NCBI RefSeq assembly: GCF_004022265.1
Contig: NZ_SAVB01000007.1
Coordinates: forward strand, 62,001 to 126,000
DNA length: 64,000 nucleotides
Source: Paenirhodobacter ferrireducens
GTDB taxonomy: Bacteria; Pseudomonadota; Alphaproteobacteria; Rhodobacterales; Rhodobacteraceae
Direction: 5' to 3'
Shown here: piece after piece, positions 24,527-32,999 of the stretch
Numbering within the stretch: position 1 is the stretch's first letter
Layout: every line of letters begins with the position of its first letter
Position numbers and translations under genes: made by a program
The notes under the pieces: model-generated
Databases searched by the model: none
What the model was told of the DNA's origin: nothing
What the model saw: the letters and a program-made list of their open reading frames with translations, nothing else

Positions 24527-25614
24527 CCACCGCCATCCGCCGTTTCATCGACCGCCGCCTCGGCCGCGGCGAGGCCGCGATCACCGTGCCGATCTTCGAC
24601 GGGCCGCTGTTGCCCGATACCGCGCTCGACGAGGCCGAGGTCTTCGCGACGCTGCGCGGCGTCGACAATCTCTGTGCGACCGAAAAGGGGCTGATCGCCT
24701 CTTCGGGCGGGCGGGTGCTGCGGCTGAGCTGGAGCGGGCGCCCGGCCGAGGAGATTGCCACCCGCGCCGGCGAGATCACCGCGCTGGCCGCCGGCAAGGG
24801 CATGCTGGCGATCGGCCTTGACGGCGCCGGGGTGACGATCCTCGGCGGGGCCCATGATGGGCGCAGCTTCGGCGATGACGGGGCGGGGCCGCGCCACCCG
24901 ACCGCGCTTGCCTTCCTCGACACCGAGACGCTTCTGGTCACCGAGGGCTCGGCGGTGAACCGGGCGCGCGACTGGCGGCGCGACCTGATGGAGAAGGGGG
25001 CGAGCGGCAGCCTGTGGAAACTGCATCTGGCGAGCGGCAGGGCAGAGCGCATCGTCACCGGGCTGCACTGGGCCGCGGGGGTGGCGGCGACCGGCTCGCG
25101 CCGGGTCTGGCTTGCCGAAAGCTGGCGCCACCGCATCGTCGCGGTCGATCTGGCCAGCGGCCGGATCGAGACCGTGCTGCCGCATCTGCCGGCCTATCCG
25201 GCACGGATCGCGCCGGCGACCGGGGCGGGATTCTGGCTCAGCTTCTATTCCTGCCGCAACCAGCTCGTCGAGTTCATCCTGCGCGAGGACGGCTATCGGC
25301 GGCGGATGCTGGCCGAGGTGCCGGAACCTTACTGGATGGCGCCCGCACTCGTCTCCGGGGCCTCGTTCCGCGAGCCGATGCAGGGCAGCCAGCTGCGCCG
25401 GATGGGGGTGACGAAACCCTTCTCGGAAACCCGCTCCTACGGGCTCGTCGTGCAATGCTCGCCGCAGATGCAGCCGCTGCGCAGCTTCCATTCGCGCGCC
25501 GATGGCGCGGCGCATGGCTGCGTCTCGGCCTGCGAGCGGGGCGACGACCTGTTCGTGGCGGCAAAGGGCAACGGCAAGCTGCTGCGCCTTCGGGGCGTGG
25601 CCCGGGAAAGCTGA
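24523..25614 (+). CDS. Stand-alone strictosidine-synthase-like beta-propeller protein
   Basis: 363 residues from ATG 24523, overlapping the fusion gene by 4 bp. Repeating blade segments (VDNLCATEKGLIASSGGRVLRL, quoted in part; LLVTEGSAVNRARDW; VWLAESWRHRIVAVDL; PAYPARIAPATGAGFWLSFY) resemble the C-terminal half of the preceding fusion, so it looks like a paralogous second propeller. No signal peptide is evident, which points to the cytoplasm. Possibly a lactonase or a scaffold paired with the membrane-tethered domain. No catalytic residues can be assigned with confidence. Confidence 0.8.
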   Translation: MTTAIRRFIDRRLGRGEAAITVPIFDGPLLPDTALDEAEVFATLRGVDNLCATEKGLIASSGGRVLRLSWSGRPAEEIATRAGEITALAAGKGMLAIGLDGAGVTILGGAHDGRSFGDDGAGPRHPTALAFLDTETLLVTEGSAVNRARDWRRDLMEKGASGSLWKLHLASGRAERIVTGLHWAAGVAATGSRRVWLAESWRHRIVAVDLASGRIETVLPHLPAYPARIAPATGAGFWLSFYSCRNQLVEFILREDGYRRRMLAEVPEPYWMAPALVSGASFREPMQGSQLRRMGVTKPFSETRSYGLVVQCSPQMQPLRSFHSRADGAAHGCVSACERGDDLFVAAKGNGKLLRLRGVARES

Positions 25615-25621
25615 GGCACGG

Positions 25622-27115
25622 ATGAGCACGATCATCGAATTTCGCAACGCGACCAAGAGCTTTGCCGGCATCCCGGCGTTTCGGGACATCGATTTCACCC
25701 TGCGCAAGGGCGAGATCCATGCGCTGCTTGGCGAGAATGGCGCGGGCAAGTCCACCCTGACCAAGGTGATGGCGGGGGTCTATCGGCTCAGCCGCGGGCA
25801 GATGCTGCTCGACGGCCGGGACATCACGCTGAAGGGGCCGGCCGACGGTCTGGCGCAGGGCATCGTGATGGTCTTTCAGGAGACCAATCTCGTGCCCGCG
25901 ATGACCGTGGCGCAGAACATCTATCTCGGCGACGAGAAGATGTTCAACCGGCTGCGCGGCCTTTACATCGAGGCCCGGCAGTTCCTTGTCGGCATGGGCT
26001 TTCAGGTCGATCCGACGGCGCAGGTCTCGACCCTCGGCGCGGCGCAGAAGCAGATGGTCGAGATCGCCCGCGCGGTGCATCACAAGGCGCGGGTGATCAT
26101 CTTCGACGAGCCGACGGCGACGCTGACCCCCGAGGAGAAAAAGCATTTCTTCATGCTGCTCGAACGGATGAAGGCGCAGGGCACGGCGATCGTCTTCATC
26201 ACCCATGCGCTCGAGGAGGCGCTGCAGGTGTCGGACCGGATCACCGTGCTGCGCGACGGCACGCTGGCGGCGACCGGCCCGGCGCGCGACTTCACCCGCG
26301 CCTCGATCGTGCAGGCGATGGTCGGGCGCAGCCTGACCGAGACCCTGCACGGCGCCGCCCCGCGCGAGCCGCGCCCCTATGGCGAGAAGGTGCTGAGCGT
26401 CGAGAACCTGTCGTGCGGCACGATGGTGCGCAATGCCTCCTTCTCCGTCTTCGGCGGGCAGGTGACGGGGATTTTTGGTCTGGTCGGGGCCGGGCGCAGC
26501 GAGATGGCCAAGGTCGTCGCCGGCGTGCTCAAGCGCGACTTCATGCATGGCGGCGAGATCCGGCTGAACGGCCGCCCGGTGCGCTACCGCGTGCCGCGCC
26601 CGGCCATGCGCGACGGCATCGTCTATGTCACCGAGGACCGTAAGCTCGACGGCTTCTTCGAGACCATGACCGCGGGGCAGAACCTGCTTCTGGGGGAGCT
26701 CTCGACCGGGCGCAACCCGCTCACGCCGGTGCCGCTGCGCCGGGCGGCGGAACTGGCAAGGGAATGGGGCGGGCGGCTGCGGCTGCGGCAGATCTCCGAC
26801 CGGGCGCGGATGATCGAGCTGTCGGGTGGCAACCAGCAGAAAGTGGTGATTGCGAAATCACTGATCCAGAAACCGAAGCTGGTGATCTTCGACGAGCCCA
26901 CGCGCGGCGTCGATGTCGGCGCCATCGTCGAAATCCACCAGCTGATCCACGAACTTGCCGACCAGGGCCTTGCCGTCGTGGTGATCTCCTCCTACCTGCC
27001 CGAGATCATGGCGGTTTCCGACCGCGTCCTCGTCGCCAAGCGCGGCAAGATCGTCGAGGAGATGACGATGGCTGAGGCGAGCGAGGAAAAGATCATGTTC
27101 GCCGCGGTGCACTGA
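25622..27115 (+). CDS. Sugar-type ABC transporter ATP-binding protein (RbsA-like, two NBDs)
   Basis: 497 residues from ATG 25622, 7 bp after the propeller gene. Tandem nucleotide-binding domains: the first has Walker A GENGAGKS (37-44), a divergent signature LGAAQKQMVEIARAV and Walker B IIFDEPTATL; the second has the usual degenerate P-loop GLVGAGRSE but a good signature LSGGNQQKVVIAKSL and FDEPTRGVDVGA. Energises the importer with the two RbsC-type permeases. The last gene of this operon. Confidence 0.92.
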   Translation: MSTIIEFRNATKSFAGIPAFRDIDFTLRKGEIHALLGENGAGKSTLTKVMAGVYRLSRGQMLLDGRDITLKGPADGLAQGIVMVFQETNLVPAMTVAQNIYLGDEKMFNRLRGLYIEARQFLVGMGFQVDPTAQVSTLGAAQKQMVEIARAVHHKARVIIFDEPTATLTPEEKKHFFMLLERMKAQGTAIVFITHALEEALQVSDRITVLRDGTLAATGPARDFTRASIVQAMVGRSLTETLHGAAPREPRPYGEKVLSVENLSCGTMVRNASFSVFGGQVTGIFGLVGAGRSEMAKVVAGVLKRDFMHGGEIRLNGRPVRYRVPRPAMRDGIVYVTEDRKLDGFFETMTAGQNLLLGELSTGRNPLTPVPLRRAAELAREWGGRLRLRQISDRARMIELSGGNQQKVVIAKSLIQKPKLVIFDEPTRGVDVGAIVEIHQLIHELADQGLAVVVISSYLPEIMAVSDRVLVAKRGKIVEEMTMAEASEEKIMFAAVH

Positions 27116-27185
27116 GATCGTGGAGGCTCTTGCCGCAGGCCCTGTCGCCCCGTATCGGGACAGGGGGGAGGGACCGAAACCGCCG

Positions 27186-28085
27186 ATGGCCGCGAACAAC
27201 GTCAATCTGAAGCTGCTGCAGACCTTTCTGCTGGCCGCCGAATACGGCAGCTTCCGCAAGGCCGCGGAAGAGAGCAACCGCTCGCCCTCCGCCGTGTCGA
27301 TGCAGATCCGCGACCTCGAGGAACAGGTTGGCATCAGCCTGTTCGTGCGCACCCCGCAGCGTGCGAACCTGACGCCCGAGGGCAAGATGCTGTACGAGCA
27401 GGTCAGCCGCGCGATGTCGGATGTGCAGACCGCGCTGCTGCGCCTGTCCGAGGTCACCGCGAACCGGCGCGGCCATGTCAAGATCGCCTGCGCTCCGACC
27501 CTTGCCTCGACCCGGCTCGGCACCATCCTCGCCACCTTCAAGCTGCGCTATCCGCGTTCGGTGGTCGATGTGCGGGAGACGCCGCCGAGCGGCGCGCTGA
27601 CGCTGCTGCAGGAACAGGAGGTCGAACTCTATATCGGGCCCGAGATCCCGGGCCTTGCCGAGTTCAATTTCGAGCCGATACTCGAGGACCGGCTCGTCGC
27701 CTGCCTGCCTGCCGATTTCGACGAGGGCGGTGCGGCGCTGACCCTTGCCGAGGTGGCGCAGTTCCCGCTGATCGTGCTCGACCGGCAGACCGCGATCCGC
27801 GCGCTGGTCGACCGCATCGCGGGCGAGGCGCAGATCCGGCTGAATATCCAGTACGAGGTGCAGAACGCCTATACCGCGATCGCGCTTGCCGCGGCGGGGC
27901 TCGGCGTCGCGGTGGTGCCCAATATCGCGATCCCGATGCTGCCCTCGGCCGAGTTCCGCGTGGTGCCGATCAGCGACGCAAGCGCGGGGCGCGCGGTCGG
28001 CATCCTGACGGCGCGCGGCTATGTCCAGCACAGCTATTCCGAGCAGCTGATGGCGCTGATCCGCACCGAGTTGGGCAAGGGCTGA
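27186..28085 (+). CDS. LysR-type transcriptional regulator
   Basis: 299 residues from ATG 27186. N-terminal winged HTH (LKLLQTFLLAAEYGSFRKAAEES then SPSAVSMQIRDLEEQVG) followed by the LysR effector domain. Seventy bp downstream of the ATPase gene on the same strand, so it may be co-transcribed with the importer and control it. Convergent with an aldehyde dehydrogenase; the two stop codons lie in opposite arms of one stem-loop. Confidence 0.88.
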   Translation: MAANNVNLKLLQTFLLAAEYGSFRKAAEESNRSPSAVSMQIRDLEEQVGISLFVRTPQRANLTPEGKMLYEQVSRAMSDVQTALLRLSEVTANRRGHVKIACAPTLASTRLGTILATFKLRYPRSVVDVRETPPSGALTLLQEQEVELYIGPEIPGLAEFNFEPILEDRLVACLPADFDEGGAALTLAEVAQFPLIVLDRQTAIRALVDRIAGEAQIRLNIQYEVQNAYTAIALAAAGLGVAVVPNIAIPMLPSAEFRVVPISDASAGRAVGILTARGYVQHSYSEQLMALIRTELGKG

Positions 28086-28117
28086 GGCGCCCCGCCCGGT
28101 GCCCCGTGGGCGCCTCA
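28083..28117. terminator. Bidirectional stem-loop containing both stop codons
   Basis: TGAGGCGCCC (28083-28092) and GGGCGCCTCA (28108-28117) are perfect inverted 10-bp arms around a 15-nt loop. The TGA of lysR is the first three bases of the left arm and the TGA of the aldehyde dehydrogenase gene is the matching end of the right arm. Confidence 0.65.
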
Positions 28118-29602
28118 GTCGGTGTTGATCCAGATCGCCTTGGTGTCGAGATATTCGTCGAGATGCTCGATGCCGCCCTCGCGCCCGTAGCCCGACATCT
28201 TCACCCCGCCGAACGGCACCGCCGGGTCGATCGCGTGATACATGTTCACCCAGACCGAGCCCGCCCGCAGCCGTCGCGCCAGCTTGTGTGCGGTGCCGAG
28301 ATGGGTGGTGAAGACCCCCGCCGCAAGCCCGTAGGGCGTGGCATTGGCGCGCGCCACCACCTCCTCGAACGTGTCGAAGGGCAGGGCCGAGATCACTGGG
28401 CCGAAGATCTCCTCGCGCGCGATGCGCATCTCGTCGGTGACGCCGCCGAAGACCGTCGGGGCGATGAAGCGGCCGCCCTCGAAGCCCGGGCCCGACAGCG
28501 CGCGGCCGCCGGCAAGCAGCTCGGCGCCTTCGCCGGGGCCGGCGGCGAGGAAATCCTCGATCCGGTCGGCCTGCCGGGCCGAGATGATCGGACCGATCTC
28601 GGTTTCCGGGTCGATGCCATGGCCGATGCGCAGCCCGCGCGCATAGTCGGCGACGCGGGCGACGAAGCTGTCGTGGATCTCGCGCGCAACGAACAGCCGC
28701 GAGCCGGCGATGCAGATCTGCCCGGAATTGGCGAAGACCGCCATCGCCGCGACCGGCACCGCCTTGTCGATGTCGGCATCGCGGCACACGATCACCGGCG
28801 ACTTGCCGCCCAGCTCGAGCGATACCCGTTTCAAAGTGCCGGTCGCGGCGCGCGCGATCGCCTGACCGGTCGCAGTCGAGCCGGTGAAGACGATCTTGTC
28901 GACGCCCGGATGCGCGGCGAGCGCCGCACCCGCCTCGGCGCCGGTGCCGGTGACGATGTTCACCACGCCCTCGGGCAGGCCCGCCTCCTGCATCAGCCGC
29001 GCGATCAGCAGCACCGTGAGCGAGGCCTCCTCGGAGGGTTTCAGCACCACGGTGCAGCCGGTAGCGAGCGCCGGCGCCACTTTCCACACCGATCCCGCAA
29101 TCGGCGCGTTCCAGGGGATGATCGCGCCGACGACGCCGACCGGCTCCTTCACCGTCTGCGACAGGATCTCGCCCGGGAAGGAATTCGGGATCGTCGCACC
29201 GTGCAGCGCCACTGCCTGGCCGGCATAGAAACGCAGCATGCCGATCACCCGGCGGCGGTTGGCAAGGGTGCGCGCGATCGGCATGCCCATGTCGAGCGTG
29301 TCCGACAGGCACAGCGTTTCCCATTCCGCCTCGAAGCGTTCGGCGATGCGCAGCAGCAGGGCCTGACGCTCGAACGGGGTGAAGCGCGACCACGGCCCCT
29401 CGAAGGCACGGCGTGCTGCGGCGACCGCGGCCTCGACATCGGCGGCCGCGCCGCGCGGCACGGTGGCCAGACGCGCCCCGGTCGCGGGGTTGCGTGCCTC
29501 GATCACCGCACCCGAGCGCGCCGGCACCCAGGCCCCGCCGATGAACATCGGGCGAAAGCCGCCGTCATAAAGCGCGCCCGCGCGCGCAGCCCAGTCCGTC
29601 AT
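28115..29602 (-). CDS. NAD(P)-dependent aldehyde dehydrogenase
   Basis: 495 residues, start ATG 29602 with GAGGGAGGA upstream. Standard ALDH: N154-type IIPWNAPIAGSVWKVAPAL, nucleotide motif FTGSTATGQAIARAA, general-base Glu in LELGGKSPV, catalytic Cys in NSGQICIAGSR, C-terminal GGVKMSGYGREGG. Oxidises an aldehyde, probably made by the neighbouring SDR or propeller pathway. Divergent from the SDR at 29758 across 155 bp. Substrate not deducible. Confidence 0.9.
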   Translation of the reverse strand: MTDWAARAGALYDGGFRPMFIGGAWVPARSGAVIEARNPATGARLATVPRGAAADVEAAVAAARRAFEGPWSRFTPFERQALLLRIAERFEAEWETLCLSDTLDMGMPIARTLANRRRVIGMLRFYAGQAVALHGATIPNSFPGEILSQTVKEPVGVVGAIIPWNAPIAGSVWKVAPALATGCTVVLKPSEEASLTVLLIARLMQEAGLPEGVVNIVTGTGAEAGAALAAHPGVDKIVFTGSTATGQAIARAATGTLKRVSLELGGKSPVIVCRDADIDKAVPVAAMAVFANSGQICIAGSRLFVAREIHDSFVARVADYARGLRIGHGIDPETEIGPIISARQADRIEDFLAAGPGEGAELLAGGRALSGPGFEGGRFIAPTVFGGVTDEMRIAREEIFGPVISALPFDTFEEVVARANATPYGLAAGVFTTHLGTAHKLARRLRAGSVWVNMYHAIDPAVPFGGVKMSGYGREGGIEHLDEYLDTKAIWINTD

Positions 29603-29757
29603 CTGAAAGTCCTCCCTCGGGCCGGATCATGCCCGCCCCGGCCCCCGGGGCTCAAGGAAGGAAAACTGATCCCGCGTTCAGATAAAGCGACTGGTCCCGC
29701 CAAGCCCCCTTGGCCATTCTGCGCGGCAGGGCCGTTTCGGGGCCAGGGGAGGAAAAC

Positions 29758-30504
29758 ATGCGTCTGGAAGGCAAGGTGGCGATCGTCACCGGCGGCGGAT
29801 CTGGGTTTGGCGAGGGCATCGTGGCCAAGATGGCGGCGGAGGGGGCACGGGTCGTGGTGATGGACCGCGACGGTGCGGCGGCCGGGCGCGTGGCGGCGGT
29901 GGCCGGTCCGGCGGCGCGGGCGATCACCGGCGACGTGTCGCAGGCAGCAGGCTTCGAGGCGGCGCGCGATCTGGCGCTGGCAGCCTTCGGCGGGCTCGAC
30001 ATCTTGGTGAACAACGCGGGTGTCGGCCATGTGCCGACGCCGCTCGACGCGCTCGACGAGGCGACCTTCGACCGCATCGCCACTGTCAACATGCGCTCGC
30101 TCTATCACGGCGCGCGGGTGATCGTGCCGCACTTCAAGGCGCAGAAATCGGGGGCGATCCTGAATGTCGCCTCGACCGGCGGGGTCTCGCCGCGGCCGAA
30201 CCTGACCTGGTACAATGCCTCGAAGGGCTGGGTGATCACCGCAACGCGGGCGATGGCGGTCGAGCTTGCGCCCTTCGGCATCCGGGTGAACGCGATCAAT
30301 CCGGTCGCCGGCGACACGCCGCTGCTGGCGACCTTCATGGGGGCCGACACGCCCGAGATGCGGGCGAAGTTCCTCTCGACGATCCCGCTTGGGCGGTTCT
30401 CGACCCCCGCCGACATGGGCAATGCCGCGGCCTTCCTGTGCTCGGACGAGGCCTCGATGATTACCGGCGTCGCGATGGAAGTCGACGGCGGGCGCTGCAT
30501 CTGA
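29758..30504 (+). CDS. SDR-family dehydrogenase
   Basis: 248 residues from ATG 29758 (AGGGGAGG upstream). Rossmann motif TGGGSGFGEGI near residue 12, NNAG motif in ILVNNAGVGHV, catalytic Ser-Tyr-Lys (NVASTGG / WYNASKG), C-terminal GVAMEVDGGRCI, i.e. FabG-like sugar or polyol dehydrogenase style. The strand-2 Asp (VVVMDRDG) favours NAD. Sixteen bp before the beta-decarboxylating dehydrogenase, so the two oxidise consecutive intermediates in an operon. Confidence 0.88.
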   Translation: MRLEGKVAIVTGGGSGFGEGIVAKMAAEGARVVVMDRDGAAAGRVAAVAGPAARAITGDVSQAAGFEAARDLALAAFGGLDILVNNAGVGHVPTPLDALDEATFDRIATVNMRSLYHGARVIVPHFKAQKSGAILNVASTGGVSPRPNLTWYNASKGWVITATRAMAVELAPFGIRVNAINPVAGDTPLLATFMGADTPEMRAKFLSTIPLGRFSTPADMGNAAAFLCSDEASMITGVAMEVDGGRCI

Positions 30505-30520
30505 GCGGGGAGGGGCCGGG

Positions 30521-31609
30521 ATGAAGGACATCTACCAGATCGCGGTGGTGCCGGGCGACGGCATCGGACCGGAGGTCGCGGCCGCTGCGGTGCGCTGCCT
30601 CGACGCGCTTTTCGGTCCGGCCGGGCCGCTCGTCCTGCGCGAGCATCCTGCCGGGGCCGAGCTCTATCGCCGCAGCGGCGAGAGCTTTCCCGCGGCGACC
30701 TATGCCGCCTGCCGCGACGCCGATGCGATCTTGCACGGCGCGGCGGGCCTGCCCGGCATCGTGCATCCGGACGGCACCGAGGCGGGGCTCGATTTCACCT
30801 TGCGGCTGCGCTTCGAGCTGGACCTTTTTGCCAATATCCGGCCGATCCGGCTCTATCCCGGGGTGCGCTCGCCGCTTGCCGAGGTCGCACCGGGGGGGAT
30901 CGACTACGTGATCGTGCGCGAGAACAGCGAGGGGCTTTATGCCGCCCGCGGCGCCGGCGCGCAGCTGCGCGGCGAGCTGGCCGTTGACACGCTGGTGCAG
31001 ACCCGCAAGGGCGTCGAGCGGATCGTGCGGCAGGCCTTCGAGCTGGCGCGGAGCTCGCGCGGGGCGCCGGCCGACGGGGTCAGGCGGGTGACCTGTGTCG
31101 ACAAGGCGAATGTGCTGCGCAGCTATGCCTTCTTTCGCGCGGTGTTCGACGAGGTCGCGGCGGAGTATCCGGAGATCGAGGCCGAGCACGGGCTGATCGA
31201 CGCGATGGCGATGTATCTCGTGACCCGCCCCGGCCATTACAACGTGATCGTCACCGAAAACATGTTCGGCGACATCCTTTCCGATCTTGCGGCGGCGACG
31301 ATCGGCGGGCTGGGGCTCGCGCCCTCGGCCGAGATCGGCGTGACGCAGGGGCTGTTTCAGGCCTCGCATGGCTCGGCCCCCGATATCGCCGGCAAGGGGA
31401 TCGCCAATCCCTATGGCACCCTGCTCTCGGCGGCCGCCATGCTCGACTGGCTTGCCACGCGGCACGCCGACGCCCGGCTCGGGGCCGGTGCGCGCCGGCT
31501 GCGGCAGGCGGTCGAGGCGGCGATCGCCGAGGGCGTCCTCGGCCGCGATCTCGGTGGCCGGTATGGCTCGGCCGAGATCACCGAGGCGGTCTGTGCGCGT
31601 CTCGGCTGA
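30521..31609 (+). CDS. Isopropylmalate/isocitrate/tartrate dehydrogenase-family enzyme
   Basis: 362 residues. Beta-decarboxylating dehydrogenase: N-terminal VVPGDGIGPEV, Arg-rich substrate segment, DYVIVRENSEGLYA, catalytic Tyr/Lys area VTCVDKANVLR, metal-binding TENMFGDILSDLAA, and nucleotide loop ASHGSAPDIAGKGIANPYGTLLSAAAML. It oxidises a malate- or tartrate-like hydroxyacid with decarboxylation. With SDR and aldehyde dehydrogenase nearby it fits sugar-acid, tartrate or 3-substituted malate breakdown rather than leucine synthesis. Ends 6 bp from the convergent E3 gene. Confidence 0.88.
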   Translation: MKDIYQIAVVPGDGIGPEVAAAAVRCLDALFGPAGPLVLREHPAGAELYRRSGESFPAATYAACRDADAILHGAAGLPGIVHPDGTEAGLDFTLRLRFELDLFANIRPIRLYPGVRSPLAEVAPGGIDYVIVRENSEGLYAARGAGAQLRGELAVDTLVQTRKGVERIVRQAFELARSSRGAPADGVRRVTCVDKANVLRSYAFFRAVFDEVAAEYPEIEAEHGLIDAMAMYLVTRPGHYNVIVTENMFGDILSDLAAATIGGLGLAPSAEIGVTQGLFQASHGSAPDIAGKGIANPYGTLLSAAAMLDWLATRHADARLGAGARRLRQAVEAAIAEGVLGRDLGGRYGSAEITEAVCARLG

Positions 31610-31615
31610 GCCGCG

Positions 31616-32998
31616 CTAGAGGTGCAGCGCCCGCCCGAGGCTGCGCAGGCTGGCCTCGTGGAACACTTCGCCGCGGGTCGGGTGGGCGTGGATCGTCGCG
31701 GCGATATCCTCGAGCGTCGCGCCCATCTCGATAGCCAGGGCGAATTCCCCGGCGAAGTCGGCCACCCCGGCCCCCACCGCCTGAATGCCGAGGATCTCGC
31801 CGGCGGCAGCATCGGCGGTGACCCGCACGAATCCCTCGTCGCGATCTTCGGTCAGCGCCTTGCCATTCGCCTGGAACGGGAAGACCGCGCTGCGGATCGG
31901 GCCGCGTGCCGCGGCTTCGACGGGCGACAGCCCGACCGAGACGATCTCGGGATCGGTGAAGCACACCGCCGGGATCGCCCGATGGTCCCAGTGCCGCCGG
32001 GTCCCGGCGACGAGCTCGGCCACCATCTCGCCCTGCGCCATCGCGCGATGCGCGAGCATCGGCTCGCCGGTGACGTCGCCGATCGCATAGACCCCCTGCA
32101 TCGAGGTGCGGCAGGCCGCGTCGATGCGCAGGAAGGGCCCCTCCATCGCCAGATCGAGCCGGTCGAGCCCGGCGCTGGTGGCGCGCGGCCGGCGGCCGGC
32201 GGTGACGAGAACCTTCTGCGCCGCGATCTCCTCGGTGCTGTCGCCGCGGCGGATCCGCAGCACGCCCGCGGCATAGCCTTCGGCCCGTGCTCCGGTGTGC
32301 ACCGTCACGCCGATCCGGCCGAGCGCCCTGACGACGGGGGCGGTCAGCTCGGCGTCCCAGGCCGGCAGGACCCGATCCCCCGCCTCGATCACGGTGACGC
32401 GGCTGCCCATCCGCGCGAAGGCCATGCCGAGCTCGAGCCCGATATAGCCGCCGCCGACGACGGCGAGGCTGTGCGGCAGTTCGGTCAGCGCAAGCGCGCC
32501 GCTCGAGGACAGGATGTCGCCGCCGAAGGGCAGGGCGGCAAGCGCGACGGGTTCGGAGCCGGTGGCGATCACCAGCGTTTCGGCGCGGACCGAGACCGGC
32601 CCCCCGGCGGTCTCGACATCGGCGCTCTTGCCGTCGCGCAGCTGCGCGGCCCCGTGCATCACCCGCACCCCGGCCTTGCGCAGCAGGGCCGCCACGCCCG
32701 TCGAAAGCTGCTGCACGATGCCGTCCTTCCAGACCATCGCCGCGCCGAGATCGAGTGTGGCGCCGTGGCAGTGCACCCCGGCCACGGCGGTTTCGGACAG
32801 GCGCGCGACGCGTTCGTATTCGGCTGCGACGTGGATCAGCGCCTTCGAGGGGATGCAGCCCACGGTCAGGCAGGTGCCGCCGAGCGCCGCCTCCTCGACG
32901 AGCACGGTGTCGAGCCCGAGCTGCCCGGCCCGGATCGCGCAGACATAGCCGGCGGGGCCGCCGCCGATGACCAGCAGCTTGCAGGAGATCTCGCGCAT
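31616..32998 (-). CDS. lpdV: Dihydrolipoyl dehydrogenase (E3) of the branched-chain 2-oxoacid complex
   Basis: 460 residues from ATG 32998; an earlier start would overlap the E2 stop. FAD motif KLLVIGGGPAGYVCAIRAGQ, redox disulfide GGTCLTVGCIPSK, second nucleotide motif VVGGGYIGLELGMAF, FAD-binding YAIGDVTGEPMLAH, and C-terminal His-Glu of the interface in HAHPTRGEVFHEA. Reoxidises the E2 lipoyl arm and reduces NAD. Last gene of a compact E1a-E1b-E2-E3 operon, the usual bkd order (lpdV last). Complex-specific rather than housekeeping, judging by position. Confidence 0.9.
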   Translation of the reverse strand: MREISCKLLVIGGGPAGYVCAIRAGQLGLDTVLVEEAALGGTCLTVGCIPSKALIHVAAEYERVARLSETAVAGVHCHGATLDLGAAMVWKDGIVQQLSTGVAALLRKAGVRVMHGAAQLRDGKSADVETAGGPVSVRAETLVIATGSEPVALAALPFGGDILSSSGALALTELPHSLAVVGGGYIGLELGMAFARMGSRVTVIEAGDRVLPAWDAELTAPVVRALGRIGVTVHTGARAEGYAAGVLRIRRGDSTEEIAAQKVLVTAGRRPRATSAGLDRLDLAMEGPFLRIDAACRTSMQGVYAIGDVTGEPMLAHRAMAQGEMVAELVAGTRRHWDHRAIPAVCFTDPEIVSVGLSPVEAAARGPIRSAVFPFQANGKALTEDRDEGFVRVTADAAAGEILGIQAVGAGVADFAGEFALAIEMGATLEDIAATIHAHPTRGEVFHEASLRSLGRALHL

Positions 32999-32999
32999 G

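Noticed and set aside
27093-29393. 766-codon - strand frame across lysR and the aldehyde dehydrogenase
   Set aside because: Spans two genes on opposite strands and has no motifs.
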